NCBI GenBank assembly: GCA_024276905.1
Contig: JAJRWF010000107.1
Coordinates: forward strand, 1-47,578
Source of the DNA: Deltaproteobacteria bacterium
GTDB taxonomy: Bacteria; Desulfobacterota; Desulfuromonadia; Desulfuromonadales; Geopsychrobacteraceae
Reading direction: 5' to 3'
DNA: 47,578 nucleotides
Part shown: positions 43,685 to 47,578 of the stretch, piece by piece
Layout of the letters: each line of letters starts with the position of its first letter
Numbering within the stretch: the first letter of the stretch is position 1
The notes under the pieces: model-generated
What the model was told of the DNA's origin: nothing
What the model saw: only the letters and a program-made list of their open reading frames with translations
Databases searched by the model: none
Made by a program: the position numbers and the translations under genes

Positions 43685-44329
43685 ATGCGCGATACCCCGA
43701 AGACCAAAGGCGAACTGGTTATCGAACAGATTATGCAGCAGCTCGACCCCGCCTCCCCGCGCTACCGGGTCCTGAGCGTCGCCCGCCAATTCAAATCAAG
43801 CTGGGTTGAATTGGGCGAACAGCTCTGTCTGGTGAGAAACGCGGGAGAATACAGTGCCTGGGGCTACAACTCTTTTGACGACTACTGTCGCCAGGAGGTG
43901 CGCATAAAAAAAGACACCGCGATCAAGCTGACTGGCGCCTACCGTTACCTAGAAAAAGAGGAACCTGAAATCCTGGCCCGCAGCCGGCAAATGCAACCGA
44001 TTCCCGACTACCGCTCCATTGATCTACTCCGTCAAGCGCGCGAAGAACAACAGCTCAACGATGAACAGTATCAGCAGCTGCGTGACACAGTGATCGAAAA
44101 AGAGCGTAGCCACCCGACAGTGGCCAAACAGTTTCGCGAATTCAGCGGGCAGAATAATCCGCCCTCCGAAGAACAATTGCTGCGCCAGGCCCTGACGACC
44201 GTCAGGCGACTTGACAGCCAGCTGCAACAACTGCCGGATATTCCGGAAACACTCGGAACAGCGTGTTCTACGATCCTCGATGAGCTTGGCCGTCGCGCCC
44301 TTTTACAAGAAGAAAAAACCGAAGACTGA
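43685..44329 (+). CDS. Uncharacterised helical protein, possible DNA-binding
   Basis: I do not recognise this 214-residue protein with certainty. The first ~95 residues contain a helix-turn-helix-like region (VELGEQLCLVRNAGEYSAWG, then YNSFDDYCRQEVRIKKDTAIKL) of the kind seen in small DNA-binding hypotheticals related to DUF3102. The rest is long charged helix. An AAAAAGGA site precedes the ATG. A terminator follows directly. The function is unknown. Confidence 0.6.
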   Translation: MRDTPKTKGELVIEQIMQQLDPASPRYRVLSVARQFKSSWVELGEQLCLVRNAGEYSAWGYNSFDDYCRQEVRIKKDTAIKLTGAYRYLEKEEPEILARSRQMQPIPDYRSIDLLRQAREEQQLNDEQYQQLRDTVIEKERSHPTVAKQFREFSGQNNPPSEEQLLRQALTTVRRLDSQLQQLPDIPETLGTACSTILDELGRRALLQEEKTED

Positions 44330-44348
44330 ATACTGCCTTCGTTTTTTT
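44320..44348 (+). terminator. Rho-independent terminator
   Basis: CGAAG (44320-44324) pairs with CTTCG (44337-44341) around a 12-base loop and is followed by seven T. The stop codon of the preceding gene lies inside the loop, so it terminates the helical-protein gene. Confidence 0.7.
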
Positions 44349-44438
44349 CTGAATCGTGTAAACCTTTGTCTCTCCTCCGGCGTCAAAGAAACAAACGGCC
44401 GTCACCGACACCATGCTTACCAACCTACGGAGGATATA

Positions 44439-45107
44439 ATGTTACACCTGATTCGCACCCTTGGACTGCTTGCCCTTGCAAGCCTGATCGCCCTGCCTGC
44501 TTACGCCACCGGCCCCAACCGGTCAATGCACAGAAATTTCAAACAGTATCACCAGGAACGTCGTGGTGATCGTCAGAATTATCGTCACGAACGGCGCCAG
44601 GACCGTCAGAATCAACGCCAGGATATGCGTGGTTACCGCCGCGACATGCGGAATGCTGACAGCAGACAGGCAAAACAGGCCATTCGTCATGACGCCCGGC
44701 GGGACCAACGCGACTATCGTGCCGACCGCCGCGCAGACAACCGTGACTTCCGCAGCGAAAGACGTAGTGATCGGCGCGACTTCCGCAGCAAACAGGACCA
44801 GCCGTCACCGAATACCGCACAACGACAGGACGTCCGTGACTACCGAACCGACCGGCGTGATGATCGCCAAAGCTTTCGCCAGGAACGGCGTCAGGATCGG
44901 ATCGACCAACGTCAGGATCTCGGAGAATATCGCAATAAGCTGATGATGGCCGAAACTCCGGGAGAGCGCCGAGAAATTCGCCAACAAAGCCGTTCAGACC
45001 AGAAAGACTACCGGGAGGATCGACGTGATGACCGTCAGGATTTCCGCCAGGAGAGATACGACGATCGGCAGGAACTGAAAACGGACCTGAGTGAAGATCG
45101 TGCTTAA
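44439..45107 (+). CDS. Secreted Arg/Asp/Gln-rich low-complexity protein
   Basis: A 222-residue protein with a signal peptide (LIRTLGLLALASLIALPAYA) and a mature part made almost wholly of Arg, Asp, Gln, Tyr and Glu. Repeating units of 7-11 residues resemble RRDDRQDFRQE and DRRxDRQ; there are no membrane segments. A GGAGG site precedes the ATG at 44439. It is likely periplasmic and very polar, with alternating charges that suggest long helices. Proteins of this kind are known but uncharacterised; a role in envelope stress or metal/RNA/protein binding cannot be read from sequence. Confidence 0.8.
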   Translation: MLHLIRTLGLLALASLIALPAYATGPNRSMHRNFKQYHQERRGDRQNYRHERRQDRQNQRQDMRGYRRDMRNADSRQAKQAIRHDARRDQRDYRADRRADNRDFRSERRSDRRDFRSKQDQPSPNTAQRQDVRDYRTDRRDDRQSFRQERRQDRIDQRQDLGEYRNKLMMAETPGERREIRQQSRSDQKDYREDRRDDRQDFRQERYDDRQELKTDLSEDRA

Positions 45108-45123
45108 GGCGACATCACCGCAT

Positions 45124-45156
45124 AAAAAAGGCCGTCCGAATCGGACGGCCTTTTTT
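45124..45156. terminator. Bidirectional terminator
   Basis: A long stem (45130-45138 with 45142-45150) flanked by six A on one side and six T on the other. It lies between the convergent low-complexity-protein gene (+) and the permease (-) and can end transcription from both sides. Confidence 0.9.
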
Positions 45157-45181
45157 ATGTTGTCTGCAACGAAATAACAGG

Positions 45182-46171
45182 TCAGAAAAATGGCAGGGCG
45201 CGATACCCCAGGGCCAGAACCAGAGTTCCGCTGATACAGATTGTCAGATAAAGCGCCAGCACCCGTTTCTTGAACATCGCAATAAACAGGCCCATAACCG
45301 GCAGGGCGGTTACCGGACCACCGACCAGCAAAGCAATCCCGGCCCCCCTGGCCAGCTTAATCCCCTCACCGAATTCCGGTGAAACAAACCCGTAGAGCAT
45401 TGCCGCGGCAGTCACCTGCTGCAGATGAAGCGGAATGGTTGCAAAGGTCAGAGCAAAAACCGGCAGAATACTATTGCCCTCCAGAAGGCTCGAAACCCAT
45501 TCGGTCGGGATAAACTGCACCGCCAGAACCTCGATGACGACCCCGAGCAGAGCAAACTTGCCGATCTTGATCATCCCTTCCCAGAATTTGGCCAGAAAAA
45601 CCAGGAACTTGTTATGAGTACAGCGATTCACACGGTGCGACAGCTGCTTGCCACAATCACAACGCAACTCCTCGACCGGATAATCCGGATCGTGAAAATC
45701 CCCTTCAGGCAGACTGTTTTTGAAAATCACCTCTTCGGTAAACCCGTAGCGACGCATGAAATGGGTCACGTAACCGGCAAAAAGACCGAACAACAGCGCA
45801 CTGACCAGAACCGCATTGGCCCACACCGGGCCCAGTTCCCAGTTAAGCAGGGTATAGCCGGCAGGGCTCATCAACTGCTAAGTGACTAATAGTGCCATAG
45901 CCGGCGCCAATGGCAACCCTGCCAACAAGAGAGAAATAACCAGCGGCAAGGTCGCACAGGCACAAAGTGGACTGACCGCACCGAGCAGTGTCGCAAGCAG
46001 AATCGTGAACCCACCGAAACGGGTCAGGGCATGACGGATTTTGAGGTGCCACTTCATAGTGCGAATGACCGCCTCCAGCAATACCCCGATAGCCAGGTAG
46101 GGAAGGATATATATAAACTCATCCCAGATTCCGATCACCAGGCCGGTTAACACAGTTACAAAGTTGTCCAT
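45182..46171 (-). pseudogene. COG0701-family permease interrupted by an in-frame TAG
   Basis: The coding frame runs from ATG at 46171 to a stop near 45182 (about 330 codons), but codon 98 is TAG (45878-45880). The halves keep the same frame: upstream ends ...AMALLVT, downstream continues QLMSPAGYTLLNWELGP. The residue replaced is probably Ser in a conserved 'S-P/Q-L-M-x-P-A-G' loop, since TCG to TAG is one change. Upstream carries the family's LCACATLPLV (usual: SPLCSCG), and the downstream half has an unusual CDCG...NRCTHN insert and several TM helices. COG0701 permeases move metal or arsenic/sulfur compounds. Recent inactivation, sequencing error or recoding are all possible. Confidence 0.8.
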
Positions 46172-46364
46172 CGGTGTGCCTATCCTTTATTTTCGTTTCT
46201 GGGGTAGTTTCTGACGTGCCTTTGCCACGAAAGACAAGTTTCCGCCGAGTTCCGACCGGTCAACAACGCCGCGAAACAAAGATGCGCTCATGATCAGCAA
46301 AAGCCGTGCCGCGACCAATTGCAAACCAAACCGCAAAAAAATACCTTATTGGTCAAACTTCTCC

Positions 46365-46392
46365 AAGACATTTTTTCCTGAAATGCTATACT
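46365..46392 (+). promoter_or_regulatory. Possible promoter of the methyltransferase gene
   Basis: AAGACA (46365-46370) and TATACT (46387-46392), 16 bases apart, lie 60 bases before the methyltransferase ATG. The -35 match is only 4/6, so the call is tentative. The stretch 46172-46452 otherwise has no gene. Confidence 0.4.
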
Positions 46393-46452
46393 GCTCCTGA
46401 ATCTGCGAGTACCCGCCGGATTCAGACCCATGCACTCGCTGGAGGTTCCAAG

Positions 46453-47250
46453 ATGAGCCAGAAGTTTAAAAACCGGGTTCGTGAACAGTTCGGTCGCGCC
46501 GCCATGGAATATGTCTACTCCGAGTCCTTCAGTGGGGGCAAGGATCTCGATGCGGCCGCTGAGCTACTGCAACCAACCCCCGAAGACAACATGCTCGACG
46601 TCGCCTGTGGCGGTGGCCATACCGCTCTCTACTTCGCGCCCAGGGTTCGGCAGGTCGTAGCATCAGACCTCACCATGCAGATGCTCAAAAAAGCCCAGGA
46701 GCACATTGCCGAAGAGGGTGGCGTCGATAACGTTATTTTCCGCGAAGCGGATGCTGAGGACCTGCCCTTCCCGGCAGGATCATTCACGCTGCTGACCTGC
46801 AGAATCGCTCCCCATCACTTTCCCGATGTGCCTCGCGCCCTCAAGGAATTTCATCGCGTGCTGCGCCGTGGCGGTCGCATGGTCATCATCGACACCCTGC
46901 TCCCCTCGGATCCGGAGATCGCGGAATTCTACCAGACCATGGAAAAGATGCGTGACCCGACACATATTCGTGCCTACACTGAGGATGTGTGGCGACAAAT
47001 GATCGTTGACGCCGAGCTGATTCTGCACGAAACCAGGATCCTGCCCAAACAACATGATTTCCATGACTGGGCGCGACGGGCCGGGATGAACAAAAGTAAA
47101 ATCCAGGAACTGAACCGCTTCTTCATGGACGCTCCAGCCAAGATCCACGATTTCTTCCAGATTGAATCCTTCGCCGGCGAAGTAGAAACCTATACCGACC
47201 AGAAACTGCTGGTCTACGCTACCCGCAAAGAGAAAGAGAAAAAACAGTAG
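46453..47250 (+). CDS. Class I SAM-dependent methyltransferase (UbiE-like)
   Basis: A 265-residue methyltransferase with the SAM motif I DVACGGGHTALYFAP, acidic motif II VVASDLTMQML and motif III ADAEDLPFPAGSFTLLTCR. The C-terminal region after MVIIDTLLPSDPEIAE matches the UbiE/COQ5-type subgroup (Methyltransf_11). The start at 46453 follows a GGAGG site 7 bases upstream. The substrate is not readable. It may be co-transcribed with the NRDE-family gene starting 50 bases later. Confidence 0.88.
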   Translation: MSQKFKNRVREQFGRAAMEYVYSESFSGGKDLDAAAELLQPTPEDNMLDVACGGGHTALYFAPRVRQVVASDLTMQMLKKAQEHIAEEGGVDNVIFREADAEDLPFPAGSFTLLTCRIAPHHFPDVPRALKEFHRVLRRGGRMVIIDTLLPSDPEIAEFYQTMEKMRDPTHIRAYTEDVWRQMIVDAELILHETRILPKQHDFHDWARRAGMNKSKIQELNRFFMDAPAKIHDFFQIESFAGEVETYTDQKLLVYATRKEKEKKQ

Positions 47251-47300
47251 CCTGATGGAACAGCCTGAAATCAGGTCAATTTTGCGGGGACCACAAAAAT

Positions 47301-47578
47301 ATGTGCCTGATTCTTTTTGCAATCGACAGCCATCCCGACTTTCCGCTGATCCTGGCCGCCAATCGTGATGAATACTACGCCAGGCCGACCCGGCCGCTGC
47401 ACTGGTGGCACACAGACCCACAATTGCTCGGTGGACGGGATCTTGAAGGCGGTGGCGGCTGGCTGGCCCTGAACCGACAGGGTCAACTTGCCGCTGTCAC
47501 CAATTTTCGCGAAGCCGGCACCAATCTTCCACAACGGCCCTCCCGTGGTCAGCTGGTTCGGGACTACCTCCAGCACCA
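47301..47578 (+). CDS. NRDE/TANGO2-family protein, 5' part (cut by window edge)
   Basis: The first ~92 residues of a protein with the family start MCLILFAIDSHPDFPLIL and the signature AANRDEYYARPT, then GGRDLEGGGGWLALNRQGQL and an AVTNFRE. These match the NRDE (TANGO2) family, whose N-terminal Cys is typical of Ntn-hydrolase-like proteins. The role in bacteria is unclear. It is open to the end of the window and lies 50 bases after the methyltransferase. Confidence 0.9.
   Translation, partial: MCLILFAIDSHPDFPLILAANRDEYYARPTRPLHWWHTDPQLLGGRDLEGGGGWLALNRQGQLAAVTNFREAGTNLPQRPSRGQLVRDYLQH

Noticed and set aside
44539-44820. 93-residue and 61-residue - strand ORFs in the low-complexity gene
   Set aside because: Antisense frames of the Arg/Asp/Gln-rich gene without start signals.
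45878-45880. TAG as a pyrrolysine codon
   Set aside because: Nothing in the window supports pyrrolysine use (no pylT-like tRNA or methylamine methyltransferase gene), and the permease family has no known pyrrolysine site.
1-47578. tRNA, rRNA, transposase or integrase genes
   Set aside because: Read by eye on both strands, none was found; the island edges therefore lack the usual mobility marks.

Overview
The window looks like chromosome of a Gram-negative, Deltaproteobacteria-type bacterium, most likely Desulfuromonadales (Geobacter/Desulfuromonas-like). This is inferred from gene content: a livKHMGF operon beside a second livF, a long HflX next to FabI, an RNase E/G with an Arg-rich tail, a FIST protein coupled to a hybrid histidine kinase, and many lipoprotein signals. 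No rRNA or tRNA gene, CRISPR array, transposase or integrase was seen.

Layout. 1-0.4 kb: 3' end of a second LivF on the + strand. 0.4-2.6 kb: a PsiE-like membrane protein and a PF09818-type ATPase. 2.75-7.9 kb: a complete branched-chain amino acid ABC transporter operon (livK-H-M-G-F, - strand) with a good sigma70-like promoter, an intercistronic hairpin after livK and a strong terminator after livF. 8-13 kb: a 7-TM protein, a two-domain cytoplasmic protein, and an ABC-F ATPase translationally coupled to a MinD/ParA-like protein with an altered Walker A.

13.2-27.9 kb is the accessory part and the most novel. It holds a divergent pair of secreted proteins (551 aa and 1810 aa). The giant one carries a nucleotidyltransferase-like motif (GSQ..TSDID ... 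FDVNEY), a Gly/Ala-rich hydrophobic segment and three ~75-residue C-terminal beta-repeats. A short lipoprotein gene follows it. Around it lie another lipoprotein, a compact endonuclease V-like gene in a row with two small membrane proteins, an ankyrin-repeat protein preceded by two small membrane proteins, a SUKH (SMI1/KNR4) protein, and a TPR-type lipoprotein. SUKH and ankyrin proteins are frequent immunity partners in polymorphic toxin systems, so this block may be a toxin/effector-immunity island. That is inference.

28.1-47.6 kb returns to conserved genes: RNase E/G with a structured leader and an eight-copy 31-residue tail repeat; an Smr protein and a pseudouridine synthase; a TPR protein; an MltD-like LysM transglycosylase coupled to a UbiV-like Fe-S protein; HflX; FabI; a 58-aa membrane protein; FIST plus hybrid kinase; an RlmI-type methyltransferase; a small DNA-binding-like unknown; a secreted Arg/Asp/Gln-rich protein; a COG0701 permease broken by an in-frame amber codon; a class I methyltransferase; and the 5' end of an NRDE/TANGO2-family gene. 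Most genes lie on the - strand and are grouped in short overlapping operons.
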